A stretch of 61,969 bases of DNA from an uncultured bacterium (GTDB lineage Bacteria; Actinomycetota; Coriobacteriia; Coriobacteriales; Coriobacteriaceae), in NCBI GenBank assembly GCA_905215755.1, contig CAJMRE010000008.1:1-61969 (forward strand). Direction: 5' to 3'. The notes beneath the pieces were generated by a model. The model saw only the letters and a program-made list of their open reading frames with translations, made no database searches and was not told the DNA's origin. Shown one piece after another: positions 8,500-17,421 of this stretch. A program made the translations under genes and the position numbers. Numbering within the stretch: position 1 is the stretch's first letter; each line of letters opens with the position of its first letter.

Positions 8500-8595
8500 C
8501 CGCGAGGAGGAGCGCCCCGAGCAAGCTCGACCCGTACAAGCCCGTCATCCGCCAAAAGCTCGAGACGACGCCCGGAACTGGCGCAAGCAACCCTT
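8500..8595 (+). pseudogene. IS21-type transposase (istA) fragment
   Basis: Just after cbiJ, one frame reads PSKLDPYKPVIRQKLETTPG. This matches the short linker after the helix-turn-helix of IS21-family IstA transposases (typically RPSKLDPYKxYIxxRL). About 30 codons remain, with no start and no downstream continuation. It is a decayed or deletion remnant at the border of the G+C-rich cobalamin block. The call rests on the KLDPYKP signature alone. Confidence 0.6.
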
Positions 8596-8599
8596 CAAT

Positions 8600-8668
8600 A
8601 AGTTGCGGTGAAATAGTGTCTGTTTTTGCTGCTAGATAGCATATTCAGTCCATAATTCACCGCAACTT
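8600..8668. repeat. Inverted repeat, 13-bp perfect arms
   Basis: The arms AAGTTGCGGTGAA (8600-8612) and TTCACCGCAACTT (8656-8668) are perfect complements around a 43-base loop. The repeat sits between the IS21 fragment and the exporter permease, so it could be a residual mobile-element end or a transcription stop between convergent units. No T-run follows it. Confidence 0.6.
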
Positions 8669-8680
8669 GTTGGTGGTGGC

Positions 8681-9895
8681 TTACTGGTAGCGTAGACACT
8701 CGACGGGGTCGAGCTTTGCTGCGCGGCGAGCGGGGTAGAAGCCAAAGATTACGCCGATGCCGACGGAGACGGCGAAGGCCAGCAGCACCGTGGCGATTGA
8801 AAAGCTCGGTATGATTTGCCCGCTGGCTCCGAGCTCGCCAAGAATCCCGGATCCGGAGGCAAACATCGCGAGGCCCCAGGCTAGCAGATAGCCTATCAGG
8901 ACACCCAACAGTCCGCCGGTGACGCACAGCGCCGAAGACTCGGCCAAAAACTGCGCGGTGATATCGCGACGACTGGCGCCCAGAGCGCGGCGGATGCCGA
9001 TCTCGCGAATGCGCTCCGTGACGTTGGTAAGCATCATATTCATAATGCCGATACCGCCGACAAGCAGCGAGATGCTGGCGACAGCACCCATGATGAGCGA
9101 GAACGCGCCCATAAAGGAGTTGAGTGCATCGATGGCGCTTTTCATGGATGTCGCCGATACACTGTCGTACTCATCCTCCTCCGCGATGCCCTTCATCGCG
9201 CGCACCTTGGACTCGATGGTCTTACAAAGCTCATCCATGTCCGTGCCCTCGGCGGCAAGTGCCGTCACACTGGGGAATGAAGGATTCTCGTCGCCAAACA
9301 GCCCGGCGATGGTTTCGCGTGGCATATACAGCGTGAGCGAGCCCATGGAGTCGCTGCCGCCATCAATCACGCCTACAATCTGCACCTCGCCGTTGGACAC
9401 CTTGATGGTTTTCCCCAGCGCATCCTGTTCGTTGCCGTAAAGCTGATCGGCGCCGCCGCGGCTGATGAGCGCCACGCGCGAGCCTGATTGGGACTCGGCC
9501 TGGGAATAGGTGCGCCCCGCAACGAGCTTGCTGGCCCCCACGGCGTCGAGCATGTCGCTATCGACACCCTGTGCCATGACGGTATAGCTTTTATCGCCGG
9601 TCTTGTACTCGGTATACGCGCTGTCGACAATGCCGATCTGCTCTATCTGCGGCACCAGTTTTTGAAGCTTCTCGATGTCCGACTCGGTGAGTTCTTGCGA
9701 CGAATAGATTTGCACCATGCGTGCCGCATTGAGGCCCAGGCTGTTGACCAGGCTGTTTTGGATGCCGCCGATGAGCGAAGTCATGGCGATAACCGAGGCG
9801 ATGCCGATGACAATGCCCAGGATGGTGAGCAGGCTGCGCCCCTTGTTGGCCTCGAGCGAGTGAAGGGCTTCCTGGATGAGATCGCGGGCGCTCAT
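8681..9895 (-). CDS. MacB/FtsX-like ABC transporter permease
   Basis: A 404-residue permease of the MacB-type (type VII) ABC exporters. It has an N-terminal transmembrane helix (LLTILGIVIGIASVIAM), a long extracytoplasmic MacB_PCD domain over roughly residues 45-270, and a C-terminal FtsX region. That region begins SLLVGGIGIMNMMLTNVTER and has two more helices before the terminal PARRAAKLDPVECLRYQ. The NVTERIREIGIRRALGA segment is a family hallmark. It overlaps the ATPase gene by four bases and completes an adaptor-ATPase-permease operon. The exported substrate cannot be read from sequence; antimicrobial peptides or lipids are possible. Confidence 0.9.
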   Translation of the reverse strand: MSARDLIQEALHSLEANKGRSLLTILGIVIGIASVIAMTSLIGGIQNSLVNSLGLNAARMVQIYSSQELTESDIEKLQKLVPQIEQIGIVDSAYTEYKTGDKSYTVMAQGVDSDMLDAVGASKLVAGRTYSQAESQSGSRVALISRGGADQLYGNEQDALGKTIKVSNGEVQIVGVIDGGSDSMGSLTLYMPRETIAGLFGDENPSFPSVTALAAEGTDMDELCKTIESKVRAMKGIAEEDEYDSVSATSMKSAIDALNSFMGAFSLIMGAVASISLLVGGIGIMNMMLTNVTERIREIGIRRALGASRRDITAQFLAESSALCVTGGLLGVLIGYLLAWGLAMFASGSGILGELGASGQIIPSFSIATVLLAFAVSVGIGVIFGFYPARRAAKLDPVECLRYQ

Positions 9896-10665
9896 GCCAC
9901 CACTCCTTTCGGCGGGTTGGCGGAGGCGGAAATCATGGGCAGGCTATCTACGGCGCTGCGCAGGGTCTGCGGTGCATGTGGAATATACGCGCCGTCGTGA
10001 ATGCGACCATCGCGGATGGTCACGGCACGGTCGGCTTCGGCGGCGATGCCGGGGTCGTGTGTGATAAGAACGATGGTTTTGCCGCGCTTCTGGAGCTTAT
10101 GGAAGGTCTCCATCACAAGCGCTCCAGTCGCGGAGTCCAGGTTTCCCGTCGGCTCATCGGCCAGGATGATGGGCGGGTCATTGACAAGGGCGCGCGCGAT
10201 GGCGACACGCTGCATCTGGCCGCCCGAGAGCTCGGATATGCGGTGGTCCCAGTGGTCGACCGGTAGCGTGACGGCCTGCAGCGCGTGCACGGCGCGCATT
10301 TCCCGCTGGCTTCGGGGCACATTGGTGTAGGCCAACGGCAGCATGACGTTTTCGATAACCGACAGGCGCGGCAGCAGGTTGAAGCTCTGAAAGACAAAGC
10401 CAATGCTCAGGGCGCGAACTTCGGTGAGCTCGTCATCGTCAAGCTCGGCCACGTTGATCCCTTGCAGGTAGTAGTCGCCCGCCGTCGGCTTATCCAGGCA
10501 GCCGAGGATGTTCATGAGCGTTGATTTGCCCGAACCCGAGGGGCCAGTGATAGCGACGAATTCGCCGCTCATTACCGCAAGGCTCACGTTGTGCAGGATG
10601 TGGGCGCAACCTGCCTCGCTCTCAAAGATGCGGTGCACGTTGCGAATGTCGATAACGGGACGCAT
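9892..10665 (-). CDS. MacB/LolD-type ABC transporter ATP-binding protein
   Basis: A 257-residue ATPase that powers the neighbouring permease. It has Walker A GPSGSGKST, a Q-loop, the signature LSGGQMQRVAIARAL, Walker B IILADEPTGNLDS and the H-loop VLITHD. The order and spacing are those of the LolD/MacB-type subfamily. It ends in a C-terminal tail after the usual domain end near IRDGRIHDG. Its start overlaps the adaptor stop (TAATG) and its end overlaps the permease start, so the three subunits are translated together. Confidence 0.93.
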   Translation of the reverse strand: MRPVIDIRNVHRIFESEAGCAHILHNVSLAVMSGEFVAITGPSGSGKSTLMNILGCLDKPTAGDYYLQGINVAELDDDELTEVRALSIGFVFQSFNLLPRLSVIENVMLPLAYTNVPRSQREMRAVHALQAVTLPVDHWDHRISELSGGQMQRVAIARALVNDPPIILADEPTGNLDSATGALVMETFHKLQKRGKTIVLITHDPGIAAEADRAVTIRDGRIHDGAYIPHAPQTLRSAVDSLPMISASANPPKGVVA

Positions 10666-12101
10666 TACATGTCCTCATCGGCAGTCATACTGCCCGAATC
10701 CGCGCTGTAGCCGCCGTCAGCCGTTGCGTCCGCTCCGGTGTCCATGACGAGGGTGTCGCCATCGCGCAGCTTGGTAACCGGCACGTCAGGGTTGATCTCG
10801 TTGCCCTGGTCGTCGCGCTTGACCTGTGTCTTGCCGACTACGGCTTCGTTGTCGTTTTGTGTCACGACGGCCACCTTCACGCGATGGGTTTGCTTGCCCT
10901 CGTCATCGGTTGCCACGTTGACGTAATAGTGTTCGCCGTCTTCGGTCATGAGCGCCATCGTCGGCACCATCACCACGTCGTCGAGCTGCTCGGTCACCAC
11001 CGATACCTCGGCCGTCATGCCCGGCTTCAGGCGCGCGTCGGGCGCCTCGATGAGGATGTCGACGTTAAAGGTTACGTTGCCGCCGCCACCGTTTGCGGCG
11101 TCGGAGTTTGCCACCGACGCGATGGCCGTGACGGTTCCCTGGCTCACGATATCGGGAAACGCGGGATACGTGACGTTGGCTCTCTGCCCAACGGCGATCT
11201 TGGCGATGTCCTTTTCGCCCACCTGCACGGTCACCTTCATCTTGGATAGGTCGGCGATCTGCATGCATTGCTTGCCGCCGCTCGTATCGCTTTCGCCCAT
11301 GATCATGCCGCCTGTTACCGTGGCGCCCACCTTGGCGTTGAGCTCCACGATGCTACCCGAGCTCGGGGCCGTGACCGTGCGACTGGCGGCCTTGGCGTTC
11401 GCCTGGTCGAGGTTTGCCTGGGCCGATGCGAGGCTGCGCTGCGCGGCCGATACGGCGTTCGTGTCCGCTGATGCGGCGGAGACGTCAGCCGCTGCGGAAG
11501 CTCCATCGACGTCCGTCGTTGGGGTGGCCTGCGCGGCGGCTGCGGCTTTCTGTGCGTTGGCGAGGTCTTCCTGAGCGGCTGCAACTGCACGCTGCGCCTC
11601 GGCAACGTTGCGATTGAGCTCGTCGTTTTTAATGGTCATAAGCACGTCGCCCTCGTTGACGGATTGGCCTGCCTGCACGTTGATCGAATCGACCGTGCCG
11701 TCGACAGAAGGGGAGACCACTGAGGACGAAATGGGTTTGAGTTGGCCTTTCGCCTCGACCGTTGAGCTAAACGTGCCCTCGGTCACCATGTCGGTCACAG
11801 GCCCGCTAGCGCCTTGTGGCTGCGCATTGATAACCAGGGTTGCGACAATGGCAATGAGCGCGATGGCACCCACGACGCCGGCGGCAATACCGCGTCGAAT
11901 CAGCTTTTTGCGTCGACGTTCGGCGCGTTTTGCCTTGAGCTTGGCATATGCCTCTTCATCGGAAATCTCGGCCGTATCGTTCGCGCGTCCGCTCTGCTTG
12001 TCGGTGTGTGCGTTTGTAATCAGAGGAATCGTTTCGGTGGCACCTTCGGGCGTGTGCTCGGTATCATCCGGGCCCGGGGTGATGGTGGGGACATTCGGCA
12101 T
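10665..12101 (-). CDS. MacA/HlyD-like membrane-fusion adaptor of the ABC exporter
   Basis: A 478-residue adaptor with a charged cytoplasmic N-terminus, one transmembrane helix (GVVGAIALIAIVATLVI), then a lipoyl/barrel-sandwich domain split by an alanine-rich coiled hairpin (roughly residues 175-250). Beta-barrel segments with VGATVTGGMIM and LKPGMTAEVSV follow. In a Gram-positive host such adaptors link the MacB-like pump to the cell-wall side. I start at 12101 because AAGGAG lies just upstream; the longer in-frame extension has no such site. The C-terminus is acidic and low in complexity. It heads the three-gene exporter operon. Confidence 0.88.
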   Translation of the reverse strand: MPNVPTITPGPDDTEHTPEGATETIPLITNAHTDKQSGRANDTAEISDEEAYAKLKAKRAERRRKKLIRRGIAAGVVGAIALIAIVATLVINAQPQGASGPVTDMVTEGTFSSTVEAKGQLKPISSSVVSPSVDGTVDSINVQAGQSVNEGDVLMTIKNDELNRNVAEAQRAVAAAQEDLANAQKAAAAAQATPTTDVDGASAAADVSAASADTNAVSAAQRSLASAQANLDQANAKAASRTVTAPSSGSIVELNAKVGATVTGGMIMGESDTSGGKQCMQIADLSKMKVTVQVGEKDIAKIAVGQRANVTYPAFPDIVSQGTVTAIASVANSDAANGGGGNVTFNVDILIEAPDARLKPGMTAEVSVVTEQLDDVVMVPTMALMTEDGEHYYVNVATDDEGKQTHRVKVAVVTQNDNEAVVGKTQVKRDDQGNEINPDVPVTKLRDGDTLVMDTGADATADGGYSADSGSMTADEDM

Positions 12102-12135
12102 AGCGTCTCCTTTATAGAAAGAACCTTGATAAGTA

Positions 12136-12165
12136 TATGCGCCCACCGGTTGGGGTGGGCGCATA
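12136..12165 (-). terminator. Hairpin between L,D-transpeptidase and exporter operon
   Basis: TATGCGCCCACC and GGTGGGCGCATA pair over 12 bp with a six-base loop, downstream of the L,D-transpeptidase gene and just before the adaptor start. No strong T-run follows, so termination efficiency is uncertain. Confidence 0.55.
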
Positions 12166-12233
12166 GAACGGTTTCTTTCGGAACTGTTAGATTGGTCGCA
12201 GCGGTTCCACGTTGTAGGAATGCGCGCGTTGCA

Positions 12234-13967
12234 CTATGAGTGGACAACCACGCACAGGCCGACTTTGATGCAGTCGTGCAGTGCCTTGGCGTCTGCCAGG
12301 CGCAGGTTGATGCAACCGTGGCTGCCGCACCACTTGTACGACTCGGCATTATCGAAGCTCTTGTCGTTTTGCCAGGTGGCATCGTGGAAGCCGATCATAT
12401 TGCCCTCAAACGGCATCCAGTAGCTCACCGGGCTTTCGTATTTGGGCTTACCGGTCTCGGGGTCCTTGGCTCCGATCAGGGTGCTGCCGCCGTCGTTGCT
12501 GTTGATCTGCCACACGCCCTCGGGGGTTGCGTCTTCGCCCGGTTTGCCGGAAATAAAGTTGGCCTCCCAAACGATATTACCGTTCTCGTCATAGTAGCGC
12601 GCGTGCTGCTCGGACAGGTCGACGTCGATATACGCCTTCCAGTCGGGCTCTCCCTTTGCGGTAAAGGTGTCGGCCTTCTGGGAGTACTTGATCTCGATTT
12701 CGCCGGTCTGCTTGTTGTTAATGGCGTCCTCGACCTGCTTGGCGAGCGAGCTGCTGTCGATGGACCAACCAAAGTCACCGCCTTCGACGGCGCACTGCTT
12801 GCCATCGGCGCGCGTCCACCAGCGAGTGGAGCCAACGGTATTAAAGCCGTTGGCGAGCTCGGCTGCCCAGCTGCTGATCTGCGACGTATCGAGCGTGGGG
12901 TTGGCCGGATCGGCGAAGCTGATCCACTGCAACACGGAGCTGCCATCAACCTTGCCGGCATCCTCGCCGTTAAGCTTGAGGGTCACGTTGACGCCCAGGA
13001 AGTTGTTGGCGGCATCGCATGCGGCCTGAATCTGATTATCGGTCAGCGTTCCATTGAGCGGCTCATAGGCATCGTTGCCGAGCTTGGAAAGATCTACGGT
13101 CTCGGCCAGCGAGGCAAGCTCGAGTTCGGCATACTTAATGACATGCTCGCGGTTGAGTTTTTCGTTGGAGCGCGCCTTCTCGACGGTAAACTTGCCGGCT
13201 TGCTCGTCATAGGAGCTATTGGCCTCGAACGTGCCCGAACGCCCCTCGTTAAACTCGTCGATGGCGGCGCCCAGATCCTTCTCAAACTTCTTTTGGTCAA
13301 AGGCGTCGGAGAGCATGGACAGGTCGACGTCTTGATCAAGATCGACTTCGTTGGAGGTAGCGGTTGTTTTGGTCTTGCCGCTTATGGATTCCACAAGGCG
13401 GACCGGCCAAATAAAGGCTTCGTTGTGGTCGATGATTTCTTTTGCGGCAGCTTCGCCATCGACGATAGGTTCATCGGACTCGGGCTGATAGGTCCAGCTA
13501 AAGTCATCGCCTGTCACGGCGAGCTTATAGTGCTTCCATGCCGAATTGACCTTGGTAGCGGCAGACGAAGCGTTGGAGAACGAGACGTCGACGCCGGCGA
13601 TGGTGGTGTTGGGGTAGGCTAGCTGCGAAAACGCTACGACGCCTACGATATAGACAATGACGATAAGACCCAGGACGACAAAGAGCGTCGTCTTTTTGCC
13701 CGACTTATTGTTGCCGGCGGGTTTGCGCGCGGGGCCGCGATCGCCTCGAGCGTGCGTGGGGGGCTGCTTGGGCGCATTGCCGTTTGCCTGGCGTTGCTGA
13801 CGTTGCTGACGTTGCTGACGCTGCTGGTTCGGGCGTTGGGAAGCGTTTGCTGCACCACGCTGCTGACCGTGGCTCGGCGCGATAGGACGCGGTGACTGAA
13901 CGCCGCCGGTGTGCCTGCTCGGCTGCTGCGGATCGGGAATCAGTTGAGTTCGATCGTTTTGCGACAT
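12234..13967 (-). CDS. Membrane-anchored L,D-transpeptidase (YkuD) with peptidoglycan-binding region
   Basis: A 577-residue cell-wall enzyme predicted to make 3-3 cross-links in peptidoglycan or anchor partners to it. The N-terminal cytoplasmic part is glutamine/arginine-rich, with tandem QQR units at about residues 48-60. A transmembrane helix follows at about 93-116. The large outside region resembles the PG_binding_4/VanW-associated part of YkuD proteins. The C-terminal catalytic domain has GFHDATW and the SHGCINLR motif with nucleophile C552. I prefer the start at 13967 over the ATG three codons upstream because of spacing from GAAGGA. A TATAAT box lies at 14025-14030 on this strand. Confidence 0.9.
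   Translation of the reverse strand: MSQNDRTQLIPDPQQPSRHTGGVQSPRPIAPSHGQQRGAANASQRPNQQRQQRQQRQQRQANGNAPKQPPTHARGDRGPARKPAGNNKSGKKTTLFVVLGLIVIVYIVGVVAFSQLAYPNTTIAGVDVSFSNASSAATKVNSAWKHYKLAVTGDDFSWTYQPESDEPIVDGEAAAKEIIDHNEAFIWPVRLVESISGKTKTTATSNEVDLDQDVDLSMLSDAFDQKKFEKDLGAAIDEFNEGRSGTFEANSSYDEQAGKFTVEKARSNEKLNREHVIKYAELELASLAETVDLSKLGNDAYEPLNGTLTDNQIQAACDAANNFLGVNVTLKLNGEDAGKVDGSSVLQWISFADPANPTLDTSQISSWAAELANGFNTVGSTRWWTRADGKQCAVEGGDFGWSIDSSSLAKQVEDAINNKQTGEIEIKYSQKADTFTAKGEPDWKAYIDVDLSEQHARYYDENGNIVWEANFISGKPGEDATPEGVWQINSNDGGSTLIGAKDPETGKPKYESPVSYWMPFEGNMIGFHDATWQNDKSFDNAESYKWCGSHGCINLRLADAKALHDCIKVGLCVVVHS
13789..13828 (-). repeat. Tandem 9-bp repeats inside the L,D-transpeptidase gene
   Basis: About four consecutive copies of a nine-base unit (CGTTGCTGA on the + strand) encode the QQR repeats in the cytoplasmic tail of the transpeptidase. 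Unit length is a multiple of three, so slippage would change tail length without a frameshift. Confidence 0.75.
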
Positions 13968-14024
13968 CGTATGCATATCCTTCGATTTTCGCCTTGCGGC
14001 TCATCGTGTTTTTACTGGGCTTGC

Positions 14025-14030
14025 ATTATA
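14025..14030 (-). promoter_or_regulatory. -10 box for the L,D-transpeptidase gene
   Basis: On the - strand this is a perfect TATAAT about 58 bases upstream of the chosen start at 13967. I see no good -35 hexamer at 17 bases, so it is a probable but unproven promoter. Confidence 0.45.
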
Positions 14031-14070
14031 GCGATTGCCCTGCTGTTTGTGGTACGGAAACGGTGGCATT

Positions 14071-14098
14071 CAAAAGAGGTGGGACATTTGTCCCACCT
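14071..14098 (-). terminator. Intrinsic terminator after serine dehydratase
   Basis: AGGTGGGACA and TGTCCCACCT form a tight hairpin, followed on the - strand by CTCTTTTG. It lies just past the stop of the serine dehydratase gene. Confidence 0.75.
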
Positions 14099-14116
14099 TT
14101 GAGTCATTCTTTGCCG

Positions 14117-15724
14117 TTATCCGCACACACCGCATTTTGCACAGGCCGAAAGTGCGGCCGGAGCCTGCGCGATGCCGCCCTTTGCCGTCTCGCGCAGCGT
14201 GGCCGGCAACGCGTGGCCCACCGAGAGCATGACATGTGCCATCTGGTCAAACGGCACCAGGCTCTTTATGCCGGCGAGGGCGAGTTGTGCCGAACTAAAG
14301 GCCGCTGCCACGCCGATGGCATTGCGATTTTGGCAGGGCACCTCGACCAGGCCTCCAACGGGGTCACACACGAGGCCCAGCAGGTTGCTCAGCGCGATGG
14401 AACTGGCGTCGAGCGCCTGCTTGGGCGTGCCGCCGAGCATCTGCACCAGCGCAGCGGCTGCCATGGCGGCGGCGCTTCCCACTTCGGCTTGGCAGCCGCC
14501 CTCGGCGCCGGCGACGCAGGCGCTTGTGGTGAGGTTGAGGCCGATGGCGGCTGCGCAGTAGAGCGCGTCCATGACCTGCTCGTCGTCGAGCTGCAGGTGG
14601 TCGGCGAGCGCCAGCACGCAGCCGGGCACGACACCCGCGGAGCCGGCCGTGGGGGCGGCGACGATCACGCCCATGGTAGCGGAGCGCTCGAGCACGGCCA
14701 TGGCGCGGGCCACGGCGTCGGTCTGGACGGGGCCCATCAGGCTCGTGCTCAAATCGTTGCGGCCGGTGGCATCGACGAGTTTAGCCTCGCCGCCGATAAG
14801 CCCGCCGAGCGATCTCTGCGGATTGACGATGGGGGTCGTGGTCTCCTCGCGCATGACGTCGAGCACGCGGCGCATGGCGGCGACGGCGTGGGCCTCACCG
14901 GTCAGACGCGCCTCGCGCACGGCCATAACGGCGCCGATATTCAGGCCGAGCTCGGCGCATGCATCGAGCAGCTGCTCGCCGTCGTCGAAGATCTCCTTTG
15001 CCGAGACGCCGGGGGAGAGCGACGAGGCAGAACCGGGGAGTTCGATAAAGGTCGCGTAATCGACATTGTCGAGCTTGCGTAGCATGGGGACAACGGTGTC
15101 GTCGGGCGCGCCGTCGGTCTCAAAGACGGAGTAGGCCTGGCCGCCCACTTCGGTGCGGTAGGTGCGGCAGAAGGCGATGTTCACGTGTGCGTAGGCGAGC
15201 AGGTTGGTGAGCGCGGCGAGCACGCCGGGGACGTCGTAGTGCGCCACGAAGAGTGTGGAGTACATACCCGAGATGTCGACGCCGACGCCGTTAATGCGGC
15301 TGATGCGCATCTTGCCGCCGCCCAGGCTCTCACCGCGGACCTGTGCCGTGGCGCCCGTGTCGTCGACCATGTCGATGTCGACGGTGTTGGGGTGGATGGA
15401 GGCGTCGTCGCCCCTGATGTCAAAGTGATATTCGAGGCCCTGCTCGCGTGCGAGGTCGAAGGCCTGCTTGATATTCTCGTCGTCGGTGTCGAGGCCCAGG
15501 ATGCCCGCGACGAGCGCACGATCGGTGCCGTGGCCGCGGTAGGTGTGGGCGAAGGAGTTCCACAGGCCAAAGGTGACCTTGGTGATGCGGCCTTCCAGCA
15601 GGCTGGCGGCAACTTGGGCGCACCGCAGGGCGCCGGCGGTGTGCGATGAGCTGGGGCCGACCATGACGGGGCCCAAGATCTCGAATGCCGAGGTCGTAGC
15701 TAGTGTTTGCGGCTTGCCTGCCAT
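14117..15724 (-). CDS. sdaA: L-serine ammonia-lyase (iron-sulfur), single-chain beta-alpha form
   Basis: Converts L-serine to pyruvate and ammonia using an oxygen-sensitive Fe-S cluster. The N-terminal half is the beta-domain with LGPVMVGPSSSHTAGA and an ACT-like segment around residues 160-225 (YDVPGVLAALTNLLA). The C-terminal half is the alpha-domain with APTAGSAGVVPG, TSACVAGAEGGCQAE and LVCDPVGGLVEVPC, which supply the cysteines usually linked to the cluster. Many bacteria split these into two genes, so the 535-residue fused chain is the one-gene type. The start ATG 15724 follows AGGAG. A long inverted repeat lies directly upstream. Confidence 0.93.
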   Translation of the reverse strand: MAGKPQTLATTSAFEILGPVMVGPSSSHTAGALRCAQVAASLLEGRITKVTFGLWNSFAHTYRGHGTDRALVAGILGLDTDDENIKQAFDLAREQGLEYHFDIRGDDASIHPNTVDIDMVDDTGATAQVRGESLGGGKMRISRINGVGVDISGMYSTLFVAHYDVPGVLAALTNLLAYAHVNIAFCRTYRTEVGGQAYSVFETDGAPDDTVVPMLRKLDNVDYATFIELPGSASSLSPGVSAKEIFDDGEQLLDACAELGLNIGAVMAVREARLTGEAHAVAAMRRVLDVMREETTTPIVNPQRSLGGLIGGEAKLVDATGRNDLSTSLMGPVQTDAVARAMAVLERSATMGVIVAAPTAGSAGVVPGCVLALADHLQLDDEQVMDALYCAAAIGLNLTTSACVAGAEGGCQAEVGSAAAMAAAALVQMLGGTPKQALDASSIALSNLLGLVCDPVGGLVEVPCQNRNAIGVAAAFSSAQLALAGIKSLVPFDQMAHVMLSVGHALPATLRETAKGGIAQAPAALSACAKCGVCG

Positions 15725-15747
15725 ATGCGCTCCTGTTCTATCCCGTC

Positions 15748-15867
15748 GTTCCGAGGGCTTTAGTATTTGGTCGCCTGCTCTACAGTCCTGCTCGCACGGA
15801 GAGCACATTAAGTGCTCTCCGGCTCGTGCGGAACTCGCGATCGACCAAATACCAAAGCCCTCGGAAC
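15748..15867. repeat. Long inverted repeat, 26-bp arms with nested hairpin
   Basis: Arms 15748-15773 and 15842-15867 pair over 26 bp with one mismatch. Inside is a second hairpin, GGAGAGCAC...GTGCTCTCC. It fills most of the 311-base gap (15725-16035) upstream of sdaA and downstream of metK. It could be a palindromic mobile element or a regulatory RNA structure. It resembles other palindromes in this window in shape but not in sequence. Confidence 0.8.
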
Positions 15868-15963
15868 TTAGGATACATGGTTGGAGTCGCTCTGCTGCGA
15901 AATTTATCGGCCTATGACCTATTCCATGTCCCAGGTCGGCTCATCTTCACCACCTTTAAATAA

Positions 15964-15997
15964 AAAAGAAGTACCGGTTGGGACCGGTACTTCTTTT
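15964..15997. terminator. Bidirectional-looking terminator after metK
   Basis: AAAAGAAGTACCGGT and ACCGGTACTTCTTTT pair perfectly over 15 bp around TGGG. The flanking A and T runs allow termination on either strand. It lies just downstream of metK. Confidence 0.85.
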
Positions 15998-16035
15998 GAA
16001 AGTGCATATGTTGTTGTGACCTTAGCGGTTCTTAA

Positions 16036-17316
16036 TTACAGGCCGCAGGCTGCTTTGAGTTCTTCGACTCGGTCGGTCTTCTCCCAGGTGAAGTCGGCGT
16101 CTTCGCGGCCGAAGTGACCGTAGGCTGCCGTCTTTTCGTAGATGGGGCGACGCAGGTCTAGGTCGCGGATGATTGCGCCCGGGCGCAGGTCGAATGTCTT
16201 CTCTACGGCCTCGACGATCTTGTCCTCGGCAACATGCGCGGTACCGAAGGTGTCGACCATGATTGAGAGGGGCTTGGAAACGCCGATGGCGTAGGCAAGC
16301 TCAACTTCGCAGCGGTCGGCCAGACCGGCGGCGACCACGTTCTTGGCGACCCAGCGCGCGGCATACGCGGCGGAGCGGTCGACCTTGGTGCAGTCCTTGC
16401 CGCTAAAGGCGCCACCGCCGTGACGGCCGTAGCCGCCGTAGGTGTCGACGATGATCTTGCGGCCGGTCAGGCCCGTGTCGCCCATGGGGCCGCCCACGAC
16501 AAAGCGACCAGTGGGGTTCACGTAGATGTCCGCGTTGTCCCACGGCATGTTCTCGGCGGCCATGACCGGGGTGATGACGTGCTCAATGAGGTCGGCCTTG
16601 ATCTTGCCCATATCCTCGATCTCGGCGGCGTGCTGCGTGGAGATGACGATGGTCGTGACCTCGACGGGCTTGCCATCCTCGTAGCGCACGGTGACCTGGG
16701 TTTTGCCATCGGGACGCAGATAGGCGAGGGTGCCGTCGTGGCGCACGGCTGCCAGGCGCTCGGCCAAGCGGCTGGCAAGGTAGTGTGGCATGGGCATGAG
16801 GGTCTTGGTCTCGTTGGAGGCATAACCGAACATCATGCCCTGGTCGCCGGCACCGATAAGGTCGATCGGGTCGGTGGTGGCGCCGGTCTGGGTCTCGAAG
16901 GACTCGTCAACGCCCTGGGCGATATCGGGCGACTGCTCGTGGATGAGGCTCATAACGCCGCAGGTGTCGCAGTCAAAACCGAACTTGGCACGGTTGTAGC
17001 CAATGCGGCGGATAACACCGCGGGCGATTTCCTGTACGTCGACGTAGGCCTGGGTGCGAATCTCGCCGGCGACGATGACGGTGCCGGTGGTCACGAGGGT
17101 CTCGCAGGCGCAGCGGACGTTCTCCACGTTGGCGGGCACGCCGTTGGGGGCGATGTAGCCCTGCTCCTGGAGCTCTATTTCTTTGGCGAGGATTGCGTCG
17201 AGGACGGCGTCGCTGATCTGGTCAGCGATCTTATCGGGATGACCTTCGGTCACCGACTCCGACGTAAAAACAAAGGACCCGTGTTGGGGCGGGATGGAAC
17301 GAAGTTCTTCTGACAT
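16036..17316 (-). CDS. metK: S-adenosylmethionine synthase
   Basis: Makes S-adenosylmethionine from methionine and ATP. The 426-residue protein has the N-terminal ESVTEGHPDKIADQISDA, the GAGDQGMMFGYA hexapeptide region and the C-terminal GGGAFSGKDCTKVDRSAAYA, all family signatures. Length is normal to slightly long, with a small insertion after AKEIELQEQGYIAP. The leader (about 17339-17365) can form a CCCGGCG...CGCCGGG hairpin, but I see no SAM-riboswitch core. The gene is divergent from gltX, with a long palindrome in the shared upstream gap. Confidence 0.96.
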   Translation of the reverse strand: MSEELRSIPPQHGSFVFTSESVTEGHPDKIADQISDAVLDAILAKEIELQEQGYIAPNGVPANVENVRCACETLVTTGTVIVAGEIRTQAYVDVQEIARGVIRRIGYNRAKFGFDCDTCGVMSLIHEQSPDIAQGVDESFETQTGATTDPIDLIGAGDQGMMFGYASNETKTLMPMPHYLASRLAERLAAVRHDGTLAYLRPDGKTQVTVRYEDGKPVEVTTIVISTQHAAEIEDMGKIKADLIEHVITPVMAAENMPWDNADIYVNPTGRFVVGGPMGDTGLTGRKIIVDTYGGYGRHGGGAFSGKDCTKVDRSAAYAARWVAKNVVAAGLADRCEVELAYAIGVSKPLSIMVDTFGTAHVAEDKIVEAVEKTFDLRPGAIIRDLDLRRPIYEKTAAYGHFGREDADFTWEKTDRVEELKAACGL

Positions 17317-17421
17317 GATTGTCCTTTCAAAAACGTGTCCCGGCGACCGTTACCATTCCGCCGGGCTCTCTATGCAAGGGCACATCATAGCGCGTAAATC
17401 AAACATTCACACCCTTTCCGC

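Noticed and set aside
17339..17365. Hairpin in the metK leader considered as a SAM riboswitch
   Set aside because: Only a single stem is visible. None of the conserved core elements of known SAM riboswitch classes could be recognised by eye.
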